64,000 nucleotides of DNA from Algoriphagus marinus (GCF_001936475.1 NZ_MSPQ01000012.1:1-64000); one strand, 5' to 3'; shown: positions 18,319 to 27,521, counted from the first letter of the stretch. Translations and numbers: made by a program. Notes: generated by a model not told the origin, from the letters alone.

Positions 18319-19050
18319 ATGATTAAGAAAATATGTTTTACGCTTACCATCTTGTTTTTAGGTTTTAGTGCCTATCCGCAAGAGAATTCAAAAGACACTA
18401 CAGCAATTCTGATTTTGGATAAGATGAGTACTCTTTTTGGAGAATTGAATTCTGTTGGGTTTAATACTCATGTCTCCAAAGATGTAGCTTTTGCAAATAA
18501 TTTCTTCATTAAAGAATTCACCGGAAGTCAAGTTAAGATTGCAGGTCCGAATAAGTTTGTGGCGAAGATAACAGGAGAGCAAAAAGAGGACAAATACAGC
18601 TATAATGGATCGCAAGTAGCCTATTACTCCTTCACTAATAATATCTATACTATAGCAGATGCTCCTGATAATTTAATTGAGACATTTGATTGGTTATATA
18701 GCGATTTTGGAATCGAAGTAACTTCTGCAGATGTACTATATCCTTCATTTTCAAAGGAAATAGTGTCTGAGATGGACTACATTCAATTTCTAGGACAAAC
18801 TACCGTAAATGGACAGCGGGTATTTCATATTGGCTGTTCGAACGATTCAGTAACGATTCAACTTTGGATTTCAAATGATTTATATTTTTTACCTGTAAAA
18901 ACGTTAATCACTTATTTGGGCGAACCCTACGCATACCAGTATGAAGTAGATTTTTCTGATTGGGAGTTTAATCAAACGTATCCAAATAGCATTTTTGATT
19001 TTACTCCTCCGCCGGGAGCAAAACAAATAACTTGGCTTAATCAGAAGTGA
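18319..19050 (+). CDS. DUF2092 family secreted protein
   Basis: 243 residues with a signal peptide (MIKKICFTLTILFLGFSAYPQ). The mature protein fits DUF2092: a short helix (LDKMSTLFGELNSVGF), then a long antiparallel sheet with the characteristic VKIAGPNKFVAKI strand, and a final SIFDFTPPPGAKQI segment. DUF2092 proteins resemble the LolA/LolB fold, which suggests binding of a hydrophobic ligand or lipoprotein in the periplasm, but no function is proven. It lies 20 bases upstream of the DUF6515-like gene and probably shares its transcript. Confidence 0.82.
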   Translation: MIKKICFTLTILFLGFSAYPQENSKDTTAILILDKMSTLFGELNSVGFNTHVSKDVAFANNFFIKEFTGSQVKIAGPNKFVAKITGEQKEDKYSYNGSQVAYYSFTNNIYTIADAPDNLIETFDWLYSDFGIEVTSADVLYPSFSKEIVSEMDYIQFLGQTTVNGQRVFHIGCSNDSVTIQLWISNDLYFLPVKTLITYLGEPYAYQYEVDFSDWEFNQTYPNSIFDFTPPPGAKQITWLNQK

Positions 19051-19070
19051 GATTTAAAAGAGAAATAACT

Positions 19071-20066
19071 ATGAAACTTTCAAAAATAAAATTATTAGGA
19101 GCTTTTTTAGGCGTTCTTGGCTTGTTGATTTTCCCTGAAATAGCAGAAGCTCAGCGGATGCGAGCTGCTGCAGGAGGTAGGGGAGGAGCAAGACCAGCAA
19201 CCTCTCGTCCTGCACCCTCTCGCCCTGCTACTAGTAGACCTGCTACATCTGCTAAACCAAAAACAACATCCAGACCTACCACCAGGGCTACCAATTCCAG
19301 TTCCAAAGCCACTTTAAATGGTGGCTCGAATAGAGTATCCCCAAAAACAACTAATAATAGCAAAGTATCCTCTATCAAGGATAACAAGGTAGGAAACACC
19401 ACTAATAATCGTGTAGGAAATAATAATATCAATTCTGGGAACAAGAATATTGGGAATAATAATAGAGTCAACATTGATAATAGTAGAAATGTCAATGTAA
19501 ACGTAAGAAATACCAATAACCGAGCGTATCGTCCTCCTTATCGGCCTTATCCTCGTCCTCCATATTTTTATGGTGGGTTCGGATTTTCCTGTTTTCGACC
19601 TTATTACTATCATCCGTACACACCTTTTTATTGGGGTCCGGTATGGCATCCTTGGGGATTTTTTGTAGCTGCATTAGCTACTACGGCTATTATCGTCTCT
19701 ATTGAAAATCAACAATATCATTACGATCAAGGTGTGTTTTATGTACAAGAGGGGGATGGTTATGTGGTAGTAGAAGCACCTCAAGGAGCTACGGTGCAAG
19801 TAATACCTAGCGAAGCTAAAGAGGTAGAAGTGAGTCCAACAGTAAATAATTACTACTATGGAAATACCTATTACGAAAAAACTGATGGCGGATACACTGT
19901 AGTTCCACCTCCGGCTGGTGCTATAGTTGACGTGCTACCTGAAGGCGGAGAAGAAGTTAAAGTCGGTGATCAGACTTATGTCAAAATTGGTGACACCTAT
20001 TATTTACCTGTGCAAGTGGATGGTAAAAACATGTATGAAATCGCCCAAGTAGAACCTGAAAATTAA
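19071..20066 (+). CDS. DUF6515-like N/T-rich exported protein
   Basis: 331 residues from ATG 19071. A GTG at 19047 would add eight charged residues before the signal peptide and overlap the previous stop, so I reject it. After the leader (ends AEAQRM) come Arg-Pro-Ala-Thr/Ser repeats (RPATSRPA pattern, about residues 20-65), an Asn/Lys/Val-rich low-complexity stretch (about 80-145), a Pro/Tyr-rich segment (YRPPYRPYPRPP), a hydrophobic helix (GFFVAALATTAIIVSI), and two copies of a small beta unit that share G-G/D-Y-x-V-V-x-P-x-G-A-x-V and end near QTYVKIGDTYY. The paired beta units are the DUF6515-type domain. Location is probably periplasmic or membrane-anchored; function is unknown. Confidence 0.8.
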   Translation: MKLSKIKLLGAFLGVLGLLIFPEIAEAQRMRAAAGGRGGARPATSRPAPSRPATSRPATSAKPKTTSRPTTRATNSSSKATLNGGSNRVSPKTTNNSKVSSIKDNKVGNTTNNRVGNNNINSGNKNIGNNNRVNIDNSRNVNVNVRNTNNRAYRPPYRPYPRPPYFYGGFGFSCFRPYYYHPYTPFYWGPVWHPWGFFVAALATTAIIVSIENQQYHYDQGVFYVQEGDGYVVVEAPQGATVQVIPSEAKEVEVSPTVNNYYYGNTYYEKTDGGYTVVPPPAGAIVDVLPEGGEEVKVGDQTYVKIGDTYYLPVQVDGKNMYEIAQVEPEN

Positions 20067-20085
20067 AAATTGTCATATTTAAAAG

Positions 20086-20122
20086 TAACATAAAAGGCCT
20101 CAATTTGAGGCCTTTTATGTTA
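20086..20122. terminator. Strong bidirectional terminator
   Basis: An 18-base perfect stem (TAACATAAAAGGCCTCAA and its complement) has almost no loop. It sits between the DUF6515-like gene and the DUF4494 gene, and its right arm contains the DUF4494 stop codon. Confidence 0.85.
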
Positions 20123-20617
20123 TTCGTTTTCTGATTCAACTTCAGACAAAGGCCTGAAATTGCCAGGAGGTAGTTGCTCAGCGATCTCGTCTTTTTCGAA
20201 AGGGAAAACTTCCACAATTGGGCTTTCTACGATATCAGGGATTCTGAAACTTACCAACATATTGCTTAAGCTTTCTTGAATTCGATCAAAAGCATTTTTC
20301 ACATCATCTGCGGTGACTATCATGTACTGTGTTACTTTTTTCTCCTTGCCACTATCTGCATCTGCTACGAGATAGGATATTTTGCATTTATACCAAATAT
20401 CAGACTCTTCGTAATGAAATACATCAACAATATTGCTTTTGGAAATCCCAGTAACTTGAAAATCCCCTCTGATTTGGGAGGCTAACCTATCGTAAAGGAC
20501 TGCCTCAGCTTCTGTAAATGATACAGCATCCACTAAGTATTGCTCTGAAATATTCTTCAGAAGGCCTTCTTCATTCTCTTTAGCGTATTTGACTTTACAC
20601 AAAAACCACGTTCTCAT
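20120..20617 (-). CDS. DUF4494 family protein
   Basis: 165 residues from the ATG at 20617. A longer frame begins at 20686, but its extra 23 residues (Cys- and Lys-rich, no family match) precede the conserved MRTWFLCKVKY that opens DUF4494 proteins, so the shorter start is right. The protein is soluble and mixed alpha/beta, with the conserved AEA-LY pairing (FTEAEAVLYDRL) and an acidic C-terminus. The family is confined, as far as I know, to Bacteroidota and has no known function. It is convergent with the DUF6515-like gene and shares the terminator hairpin. Confidence 0.88.
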   Translation of the reverse strand: MRTWFLCKVKYAKENEEGLLKNISEQYLVDAVSFTEAEAVLYDRLASQIRGDFQVTGISKSNIVDVFHYEESDIWYKCKISYLVADADSGKEKKVTQYMIVTADDVKNAFDRIQESLSNMLVSFRIPDIVESPIVEVFPFEKDEIAEQLPPGNFRPLSEVESENE

Positions 20618-20835
20618 ATGCTTATATTTTGAGTTTCGAAGGTAAAATTTTCCTTTCGAAGGACAAGAGCAAATTGAAAGAAACAATTTTAGATATATGT
20701 TTTTTGGTAGTTAATGACTTGGTTTTCAGTAGTATTTTTTTTTGAAGGGTAGATTTAAATAAATTCCTGAAATCCGCTATTTATCCTTTGGTGGTGATTA
20801 AAATAAAAAATGTAAATTATCCGAAAAACTAATTC

Positions 20836-23112
20836 ATGTGGGATAAAATTTGGTATAGTTTTCCTGTACAACTATTCTTACTCCATCTCAGAAAAAATCT
20901 TTCTTTGATTATCATTTGGATAGTCCTTTTGATGACTATTTTGGAGGGAATAGGAGTGATGTTGGGAATACCCTTTCTCTTTTTGGATCCAGAATATCTC
21001 AATCAGGTTTCATGGATAAGTTTCTTTTTGATTGGAGTTGGGTTTGCGGTTTTTACCATGGGATTTCACATGTCCACATATATTATGGATGGTGGTAAAT
21101 TTCCATTTTTAGCAATTTTGAGTAAGCCTTTCATTCATTATTGTATTAATAATTCGATAGTTCCTCTATTTTTCTACTTGATATATATTTACCGTTTTGT
21201 CACTTTTCAATTAAATAATGATCTCTCTAATGACTGGGAGGTTTTATACTATTTCTTGGGTTTTTCGGCTGGAAGTATTATTTCCTACAGTGTTATTTTC
21301 GCTTATTTTGCCTTTACCAATAAAGACTTCTTTGTCATTTTTGCGGGCTCATTGGATAAGCGACTTCGAAAGGTCAAATTGACAAGAGCAAATGTGATCA
21401 GCCAATATAAAGAGCTGAAAAACCAAAAAAATAAAGTCCATTATTTTCTCAATTTGAGACTTCGTTTTGAGCAAGTTCGACCTGATATCTCCCGATTTGA
21501 AGCCACTAAATTACTTCGGGTTTTTGATCAGAATCACTTAAATCTTTTCTTAATTCAGGTTTTTTTGATCCTTGTTGTGATCATTTTAGGTTTTTTTAAA
21601 GAGCATCCTTTTCTTCAGTTGCCAGCGGCAATGAGTGTTACTTTGCTCTTGGCTATTTTGATAATGATCGCCGGGGCAGTTAATTTTTGGTTGAGAAGAT
21701 GGGCTACTCTGGCAGTAATACTGTTTTTGGTGTTGATCAACTATTTTTCAAATTTTGACTTCCTCAACCGCCCTCATGAGGCCTATGGTATTGATTATTC
21801 CGTGCCGCCAGTTGCCTATACTCTTGCTCATTTGGATTCTTTACTCCATCCTGATACCATAGCGAAAGATCGGGATAATACCATTCGGATTTTGGATAAT
21901 TGGAAGTCAAAATTCCCCAGTGATTCCTTACCAAAACTCGTAATTGTGGCAGCTAGTGGAGGTGGACAACGTGCTTCACTATGGACGCTAAAGGTTCTTC
22001 AAAGCATTCATGAAATTAAAAACGGGGAGATCACCAAGCATATGGAACTACTCACAGGAGCTTCCGGAGGTGTGATTGGAGAGGCGTTTTTTAGGGAAAT
22101 TTACTTGAGGTCTTTAACTGATCAGTCTATCGATCCTACAGATTCTAAATATCTGGACCAAATATCTACTGATAATCTTAATCCTATTATTTTTAGTTTA
22201 TTGGTGAATGATTTGATAATCAGAAATCAATCATTTGATTACAATGGACGAAAGTATTTAAAAGACAGGGGGTTTGCTTTTGAAAATCAATTGAATATTA
22301 ATACTGAACATGTCTTGGACAAACCCATATCTGCCTATGCCGAGCCAGAATTTGTAGGGATGATTCCTCTTTTGCCAGTTACTTCTCTTATTACAAATGA
22401 TGGTCGGAAATTAGTCGTATCTCCGCATTCCATGTCGTTTTTTGGAACCTCGATGCTTGGAAAAACCGGGATTAATGAAAAGAAACAAACAGTAGATTTT
22501 CTTCGGTTTTTTGCAAAACATGATGCTAAAAACCTGCGATTTCTTTCGGCTTTACGCATGAGCGCCACTTTTCCGTTTATTACTCCGAATGTTCAACTCC
22601 CCTCTAATCCCATAATGGAGACAATGGATACTGGCTTATCAGATAATTTTGGGATTCAAGATGGATTACGCTTTCTCTATGTATTTCAAAATTGGATTGC
22701 TAAAAATACAAGTGGAGTGATTATGATTACTATTCGGGATTCAGAAAAATCATCCGAAATATCTCCTACACTTCCCCCACGAATTTTTCAGCGAATATTT
22801 ACCCCATTTAAAAACATATATGCCAATTGGGACAATATTCAGACTATTCAAAATGAGGTCCTCTTTAACTACATGATTGAATCAATGCCTTTTTCACTTG
22901 AGAAAATTGAGTTTGAATATGCTCCCGAGAAGGTGCAAATAGAGGAATTGACAGAAAGTCAGGAAAATATGCAAAGAGCTTCGCTCAATTGGAGGTTAAC
23001 AGCGCGGGAGAAAAAGTCCATATTAAGCAGTATATACACTTCATCTAATCAGAAATCACTTAGTCGTTTAAAGGCGCTTTTCTCAAAATCTGAAATGGAT
23101 TCAATTCAATAA
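20836..23112 (+). CDS. Membrane-embedded patatin-like phospholipase
   Basis: 758 residues. The first about 310 hold seven or eight hydrophobic segments (about 20-50, 57-80, 103-125, 140-165, 237-254, 262-285, 288-305) with a charged loop at 170-230. The C-terminal half is a patatin domain: oxyanion loop GGGQR at 375-379, nucleophile S410 in GASGG, the SATFPFITP motif near 576-584, and the catalytic D598 in DTGLSDNFG. The Ser-Asp dyad is intact, so it should be a lipid acyl hydrolase anchored in the inner membrane. Substrate is unknown. It is preceded by 218 non-coding bases and overlaps the convergent Mpo1-like gene by seven bases. No nucleotide-cyclase gene is near, so I do not read it as a CBASS effector. 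Confidence 0.85.
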   Translation: MWDKIWYSFPVQLFLLHLRKNLSLIIIWIVLLMTILEGIGVMLGIPFLFLDPEYLNQVSWISFFLIGVGFAVFTMGFHMSTYIMDGGKFPFLAILSKPFIHYCINNSIVPLFFYLIYIYRFVTFQLNNDLSNDWEVLYYFLGFSAGSIISYSVIFAYFAFTNKDFFVIFAGSLDKRLRKVKLTRANVISQYKELKNQKNKVHYFLNLRLRFEQVRPDISRFEATKLLRVFDQNHLNLFLIQVFLILVVIILGFFKEHPFLQLPAAMSVTLLLAILIMIAGAVNFWLRRWATLAVILFLVLINYFSNFDFLNRPHEAYGIDYSVPPVAYTLAHLDSLLHPDTIAKDRDNTIRILDNWKSKFPSDSLPKLVIVAASGGGQRASLWTLKVLQSIHEIKNGEITKHMELLTGASGGVIGEAFFREIYLRSLTDQSIDPTDSKYLDQISTDNLNPIIFSLLVNDLIIRNQSFDYNGRKYLKDRGFAFENQLNINTEHVLDKPISAYAEPEFVGMIPLLPVTSLITNDGRKLVVSPHSMSFFGTSMLGKTGINEKKQTVDFLRFFAKHDAKNLRFLSALRMSATFPFITPNVQLPSNPIMETMDTGLSDNFGIQDGLRFLYVFQNWIAKNTSGVIMITIRDSEKSSEISPTLPPRIFQRIFTPFKNIYANWDNIQTIQNEVLFNYMIESMPFSLEKIEFEYAPEKVQIEELTESQENMQRASLNWRLTAREKKSILSSIYTSSNQKSLSRLKALFSKSEMDSIQ

Positions 23113-23582
23113 GAAAGTCCCCATTTTTTATAAATAAAGTGCATTAACCAAGCTGGTCCGATCATTAAAAACTGCACATCTTTTAGAAAAGATGGTTTTT
23201 TTCCTTCGATTTTGTGACCATAAAATTGAATAATCCATGCTATCACAAAAATACCTAGACTGACTGCCCACAAGTATCCAAATGTCAAATCAATAAAATT
23301 TGCTAGGGCTAAACATAATGCTGAGAAAAATAGCATACCCAATGTCAAAGGCCCGGAAAGTGTGACGTAATAGATAAGAACCAGAATTAATGTAATGGTA
23401 GCCCAATTGGCAAAATCCCCAAGAAATGGAAGTAATTCCGGTAATGGACCAGCCGGGATACTAAATATGAGACCCACTACACTGAAAAAAATTGCAGGGA
23501 CACAAAACCAATGAATGAGTTTATTTGTAGGGTTTTGGTGGCTTAATCCATATTCATGTAACAATGCGTCTATTTTTCTCAT
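23106..23582 (-). CDS. Mpo1-like (DUF962) membrane protein
   Basis: 158 residues with about four membrane helices. The N-terminal YGLSHQNPTNKLIHWFCVP and C-terminal WIIQFYGHKIEGKKPSF contain the conserved His/Asn/Lys positions of the Mpo1/YGL010w family. The yeast member is an iron-dependent dioxygenase that alpha-oxidises 2-hydroxy fatty acids; bacterial members are presumed lipid-active but uncharacterised. All the histidines expected for iron binding (H15, H24, H132 by eye) appear to be kept. It is convergent with the patatin gene, with which it shares seven bases. Confidence 0.85.
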   Translation of the reverse strand: MRKIDALLHEYGLSHQNPTNKLIHWFCVPAIFFSVVGLIFSIPAGPLPELLPFLGDFANWATITLILVLIYYVTLSGPLTLGMLFFSALCLALANFIDLTFGYLWAVSLGIFVIAWIIQFYGHKIEGKKPSFLKDVQFLMIGPAWLMHFIYKKWGLSY

Positions 23583-23656
23583 GGCATTTTGGGATATATT
23601 CTGTTAGATTTATGAAAATACTAATTATAGGCTTAAATCAAATTTAGAAAAATAAA

Positions 23657-24781
23657 ATGTTCAGCTATTGGGAAACAAAACACTTTTTTCAATACGACCT
23701 AATCGTTGTCGGTTCAGGGTTCGTGGGTTTATCGACAGCAATCCATTTTAAGAAAAAGCACCCGAAAGCATCTGTCTTGATTTTGGAAAGGGGGATTTTT
23801 CCTACTGGGGCAAGTACAAAAAATGCGGGTTTTGCCTGTTTTGGGAGCCTTACAGAAATCTTAGATGATTTTTGGCAAATGACTCAAAAAGAGGTTGTTG
23901 CTTTAGTTGAGCGGCGTTATTTAGGGATTAATTCGATTCGTAAAAAGTTTGGAGACAAAGCTTTGGGATATCGCCATAGCTTTGGGTATGAACTTCTGGA
24001 TGAGCAACAACTTTCTGCAGCGGAGCAAATTGCCGATATCAATAAGATTTTAAAAGGGATATTTAAGGATGATGTCTTTTCTGAAGTTCGGAAAAAAGAG
24101 AGATTAGGATTTAATGATTCTATAAAAAAAGTAATCAAGAATAAATTTGAGGGTGAGCTTGATCCTGGGAAATACATGAAAGTTCTCTGGGATCTTACAC
24201 AAGCTGAAGGAATAAAAATACTGACAGGAGTATCGGTAGTTGAAATTCAAAAAGACGAAGGGGTTGTCATAGCAGAGGATGCCGGAGGAGAGCAGGTATT
24301 TGAGTTTAAAGCCAATCAAATAGCCATATGTACCAATGCCTTTACAGAAAAGCTTTGGAAAGAATCGGAAGTTCAGCCTGGTAGAGGATTGATTTTATTG
24401 AGTAAGCCTTTGGATTTCAAGGTGCCATGGCAAGGAACATTTCACATGGATAAGGGCTATGTTTACTTTCGACAGATTGATGGACGATTATTACTTGGTG
24501 GTGCAAGGAATATAGATAAGGCAGGTGAAAACAGTCTGAAATTTGAAATTAATCCTGTGATTAAAACTCACCTTCAAAAATTAGCCACTGAAGTAATTTT
24601 TCCCGGTAAAGAAATCGAATGGGAGACAGAATGGACTGGAATAATGGCATTTGGAAACAAGAAATCTCCTCTGATTCAGGCGGTAGGTGAAAAAGCTGCT
24701 GCCGCTGTCCGGTTGGGGGGAATGGGTGTAGCCATAGGTTGGCAAGTAGGGAAGGAATTGGCAGTAGTTCTGTCAGAATAG
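23657..24781 (+). CDS. FAD-dependent oxidoreductase (DAO family)
   Basis: 374 residues. The dinucleotide-binding motif VVGSGFVGLSTAIHF begins near residue 17, followed by LERG (the acidic residue that binds FAD ribose) and STKNAGFACFG, the DAO-family substrate/FAD segment. The C-terminal half has LLGGARNID and a closing RLGGMGVAIGWQVGKEL. The family oxidises amines or amino acids (glycine oxidase, PuuB-like). The specific substrate cannot be read from the sequence. nhaC follows after 54 bases on the same strand, but a functional link is not obvious. Confidence 0.85.
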   Translation: MFSYWETKHFFQYDLIVVGSGFVGLSTAIHFKKKHPKASVLILERGIFPTGASTKNAGFACFGSLTEILDDFWQMTQKEVVALVERRYLGINSIRKKFGDKALGYRHSFGYELLDEQQLSAAEQIADINKILKGIFKDDVFSEVRKKERLGFNDSIKKVIKNKFEGELDPGKYMKVLWDLTQAEGIKILTGVSVVEIQKDEGVVIAEDAGGEQVFEFKANQIAICTNAFTEKLWKESEVQPGRGLILLSKPLDFKVPWQGTFHMDKGYVYFRQIDGRLLLGGARNIDKAGENSLKFEINPVIKTHLQKLATEVIFPGKEIEWETEWTGIMAFGNKKSPLIQAVGEKAAAAVRLGGMGVAIGWQVGKELAVVLSE

Positions 24782-24835
24782 TAATTAATTATTTTTGATT
24801 AGATTCAACCATTAAAATTTACCAAACTTCGATTA

Positions 24836-26293
24836 ATGCAAGGACTGACTCGTACTCCAAAGGTTTTTGACGCTCTTATCCCACTTGTTTTTTTAATAGT
24901 CCTTCTGGTCTTAAATATTAAAGTATTTGGCACAGATGGATTATCTGGATCTAATCAAATAGTTCTTATTTTATCTTCTGCTGTTGCTGCAATCGTAGCG
25001 ATCGGTAGGTTGGGATTTAATTGGGAGACTCTTCAAGATGGCATTGTGAAAAGTATCAGCTCAGCGATGTCGAGTATTCTGATTTTGTTTTTGATTGGAG
25101 CTTTAGCAGGTACTTGGATGATAAGCGGGATTGTACCTGCAATGATTTATTACGGATTGCAGGTGCTTAGTCCGACAATTTTCTTGCTTGCTGCCTGTTT
25201 CGTAAGTGCAGTAGTTTCAATTTCAACAGGAAGTAGCTGGACTACAGTTGCCACAGTCGGGGTAGCCTTGCTGGGGATTGGGAAAGCACTTGGTTTTGAG
25301 GAAGGAATCATTGCCGGCGCGATTATCTCCGGTGCTTATTTCGGGGATAAAATGTCTCCTCTTTCGGATACAACAAATCTAGCACCTGCAATGGCTGGTA
25401 CAGACCTGTTTACCCATATTAGATATATGGCAAAAACCACAATACCTTCCATTACAATTACGCTGATATTATTTATTGTGATTGGGTTTAATTACGAAAC
25501 CAATGGAAGTGTAGATGATGTTAAGTCTATTTCAAATGTAATTTTAGAGCGTTTTAATATTACTGGTTGGGTATTTATTGTTCCGGCGTTAGTTTTGATT
25601 TTGATTATCCGTAAGGTCCCGGCTATTCCAGCACTCTTGGCTGGAACACTCCTAGGAGGAGTTTTTGCTTTGATTTTCCAGCCAGAAATTATTCGTTTAA
25701 TTGCTAATGAAGGAGGTTCCTATGCCTATCAAGGTTTCAAAGCAATAATGATGTCTTTATACGGTGAGGTAAGTGTGGTCACTTCTAATGATGTTGTTAA
25801 CGAACTGCTGGTTACTAGAGGAATGGGTGGGATGCTGAATACTATTTGGTTGATCATTTGCGCGATGGTTTTCGGTGGCATTATGGAAGTGAGTGGAATG
25901 CTTCAGGTCTTAGCTGAGGCGGTAATCAGAAAGGTACATAGCGTAGGATCTCTAATTGCTTCGACAGCAGCTACATGTATTTTCTTTAACATTACTACTT
26001 CAGATCAATATTTAGCGATCTTAGTACCCGGAAGAATGTACGCTAATGTCTATAGGAAAAGAGGACTAAAGCCAGAGAATCTAAGTCGTACATTGGAAGA
26101 CTCGGGTACTGTGACATCTGTTCTTATCCCTTGGAATACTTGCGGAGCTACCCAGGCTTCCGTTTTAGGAGTAGCCACATTGGTCTATGCCCCTTACTGC
26201 TTTTTCAACATTATTAGTCCAATTATGACAATTTTGTACGGGTATTTAAAAATCGGTATTACATATTATGAGGAGGGTGAATTAGAAGATTAG
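24836..26293 (+). CDS. nhaC: Na+/H+ antiporter NhaC family
   Basis: 485 residues, about 11-12 membrane helices. Signature regions of the NhaC family are present: STGSSWTTVATVG, ISGAYFGDKMSPLSDTTNLAPA in the middle, and SDQYLAILVPGRMY followed by SVLIPWNTCGA near the C-terminus. It should exchange sodium for protons across the inner membrane, a common need in marine Cytophagales. The DEDDy exonuclease starts one base after its stop codon, suggesting a shared transcript. Confidence 0.93.
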   Translation: MQGLTRTPKVFDALIPLVFLIVLLVLNIKVFGTDGLSGSNQIVLILSSAVAAIVAIGRLGFNWETLQDGIVKSISSAMSSILILFLIGALAGTWMISGIVPAMIYYGLQVLSPTIFLLAACFVSAVVSISTGSSWTTVATVGVALLGIGKALGFEEGIIAGAIISGAYFGDKMSPLSDTTNLAPAMAGTDLFTHIRYMAKTTIPSITITLILFIVIGFNYETNGSVDDVKSISNVILERFNITGWVFIVPALVLILIIRKVPAIPALLAGTLLGGVFALIFQPEIIRLIANEGGSYAYQGFKAIMMSLYGEVSVVTSNDVVNELLVTRGMGGMLNTIWLIICAMVFGGIMEVSGMLQVLAEAVIRKVHSVGSLIASTAATCIFFNITTSDQYLAILVPGRMYANVYRKRGLKPENLSRTLEDSGTVTSVLIPWNTCGATQASVLGVATLVYAPYCFFNIISPIMTILYGYLKIGITYYEEGELED

Positions 26294-26294
26294 T

Positions 26295-26897
26295 ATGATT
26301 CCATTAAAAATTACAAAGGAGGAGATTAACGAACTTCCGCTAAATCAATTTGAAGGAGAAATTTTTTTAATAGAAGATCTGGATGATGTTGAGGAGGTGG
26401 TGGACTTCCTTGGAGCACAGCGGATTTTAGGATTTGATACCGAGACAAAGCCTGCTTTCAAAAAAGGTGTAGTGAATCCGGTTTCTTTATTGCAGCTTTC
26501 TACTCCATCTCAAGCATTTTTGTTTAGAGTGAATAAAATTGGCTTTCCCGATTCTATTCAAAATTTGCTTGAAAAGGAAAGCATTGTTAAGGTAGGGGCG
26601 GCTGTTCATGATGATATTAAGGGTCTTGCAAAACTGACAGATTCATTTTATGCGAATTCCTTTTTTGATTTAAATGATGAGTTGAAAAAAGTCGGATTTC
26701 AAAACGTGGGAGTGCGAAATCTTTGCGCAATGGTATTGAATATCCGAATCTCCAAATCTGAGCAAGTATCCAATTGGGAAGCAACTACATTGACTCAAAA
26801 GCAGCAGCGATATGCCGCTACTGACGCCTGGGCATGCGTTGAAATCTTCAATGTCTTGAAGTCGAAAGGTTATTTAGATGAATTATTCAATCAATGA
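26295..26897 (+). CDS. DEDDy-type 3'-5' exonuclease
   Basis: 200 residues, a bare exonuclease domain. Catalytic residues: D48 and E50 in GFDTET, D106/D107 in VHDDIKGL, and Y173-xxx-D177 in RYAATDAW. This is the RNase D/WRN-type (DEDDy) set, complete. Unlike RNase D it has no HRDC domains, so it is closer to stand-alone WRN-exonuclease-like proteins acting on DNA or RNA ends. It begins one base after nhaC and overlaps the convergent yigZ by 11 bases. Confidence 0.92.
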   Translation: MIPLKITKEEINELPLNQFEGEIFLIEDLDDVEEVVDFLGAQRILGFDTETKPAFKKGVVNPVSLLQLSTPSQAFLFRVNKIGFPDSIQNLLEKESIVKVGAAVHDDIKGLAKLTDSFYANSFFDLNDELKKVGFQNVGVRNLCAMVLNIRISKSEQVSNWEATTLTQKQQRYAATDAWACVEIFNVLKSKGYLDELFNQ

Positions 26898-27483
26898 CTT
26901 TGAGACTTTCGATTTCCTCTAATGACTCTCTAATTCGATCTTCCATACTTTTTCTAACCTCTAACTTCATTTTGCAGGTTAATTCCAATTCCTGATTGAC
27001 GATTTGAAGCTCATGGAGTTTGATAAGTTTCATCACTTCATTGAGTGCAGGATAAGTGAATGAAATAGAGATTCGAGTAGTGATCAGCTTTTCTATGATT
27101 TCATTTTCGGCAATAGCCATTGCAGCGGAGGTTTTGTAGGCATTTATCAATCCACTTATGCCAAGCTTTGTACCTCCAAAATAACGAACCACTACGATGA
27201 GACAATTGGTTAGATTGTTAGATCTTATCTGTCCTAGAATAGGATCTCCCGCTGAATGATTGGGCTCTCCATCGTCATTTGCCCGATAATTCATCCCGTC
27301 AGTTCCTAAGTTCCAAGCAAAGCAATGATGACGTGCATCAAAATGTTTTTTGCGAAGCTCTTTTAGGCGTTCTTTGATTTCTTCCTCATCGGAAACAGGA
27401 AATGCATAATAGAAAAATTTGCTACTCCGGTCTTTGAAAAGGCCTTCACTTTCAGTACTTAATGTTAAATAGTTGTCTTCCAA
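26887..27483 (-). CDS. YigZ/IMPACT family protein
   Basis: 198 residues. Typical motifs are ARHHCFAWNLG, DDGEPNHSAGDPIL and VVVRYFGGTKLG in the N-terminal UPF0029 domain; the C-terminal ferredoxin-like domain follows (about 130-198). The start codon is TTG at 27483: an in-frame stop lies three codons upstream and no ATG is available, while the N-terminus fits the family. YigZ proteins are cytoplasmic and of uncertain function; eukaryotic IMPACT regulates Gcn2 kinase. It is convergent with the exonuclease gene. Confidence 0.92.
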   Translation of the reverse strand: MEDNYLTLSTESEGLFKDRSSKFFYYAFPVSDEEEIKERLKELRKKHFDARHHCFAWNLGTDGMNYRANDDGEPNHSAGDPILGQIRSNNLTNCLIVVVRYFGGTKLGISGLINAYKTSAAMAIAENEIIEKLITTRISISFTYPALNEVMKLIKLHELQIVNQELELTCKMKLEVRKSMEDRIRESLEEIESLKVID

Positions 27484-27513
27484 AGCTTTAATTTAAGGCA
27501 CGGATAAGGTAAA

Positions 27514-27521
27514 CAAAGGTA
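27514..27521 (-). promoter_or_regulatory. -7 element of the yigZ-like gene
   Basis: On the minus strand TACCTTTG matches TAnnTTTG exactly and lies about 30 bases before the TTG start. The -33 region is weak (TTCC). Confidence 0.35.

Noticed and set aside
19047-19070. GTG start of the DUF6515-like gene
   Set aside because: It overlaps the previous stop and places eight charged residues before the signal peptide; the ATG at 19071 is better.
19151-19516. 121-codon leucine/valine-rich frame antisense to the DUF6515-like gene
   Set aside because: It is the complement of the Asn/Lys/Thr low-complexity coding region, which explains its apparent hydrophobicity.
20618-20686. N-terminal extension of the DUF4494 gene
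   Set aside because: The extra 23 residues are not part of the family, which begins MRTWFLCKVKY at 20617.
20836-23112. Patatin as an anti-phage (CBASS CapV-type) effector
   Set aside because: No CD-NTase, no other defence gene and no mobile context; the protein also has a membrane region not found in CapV.
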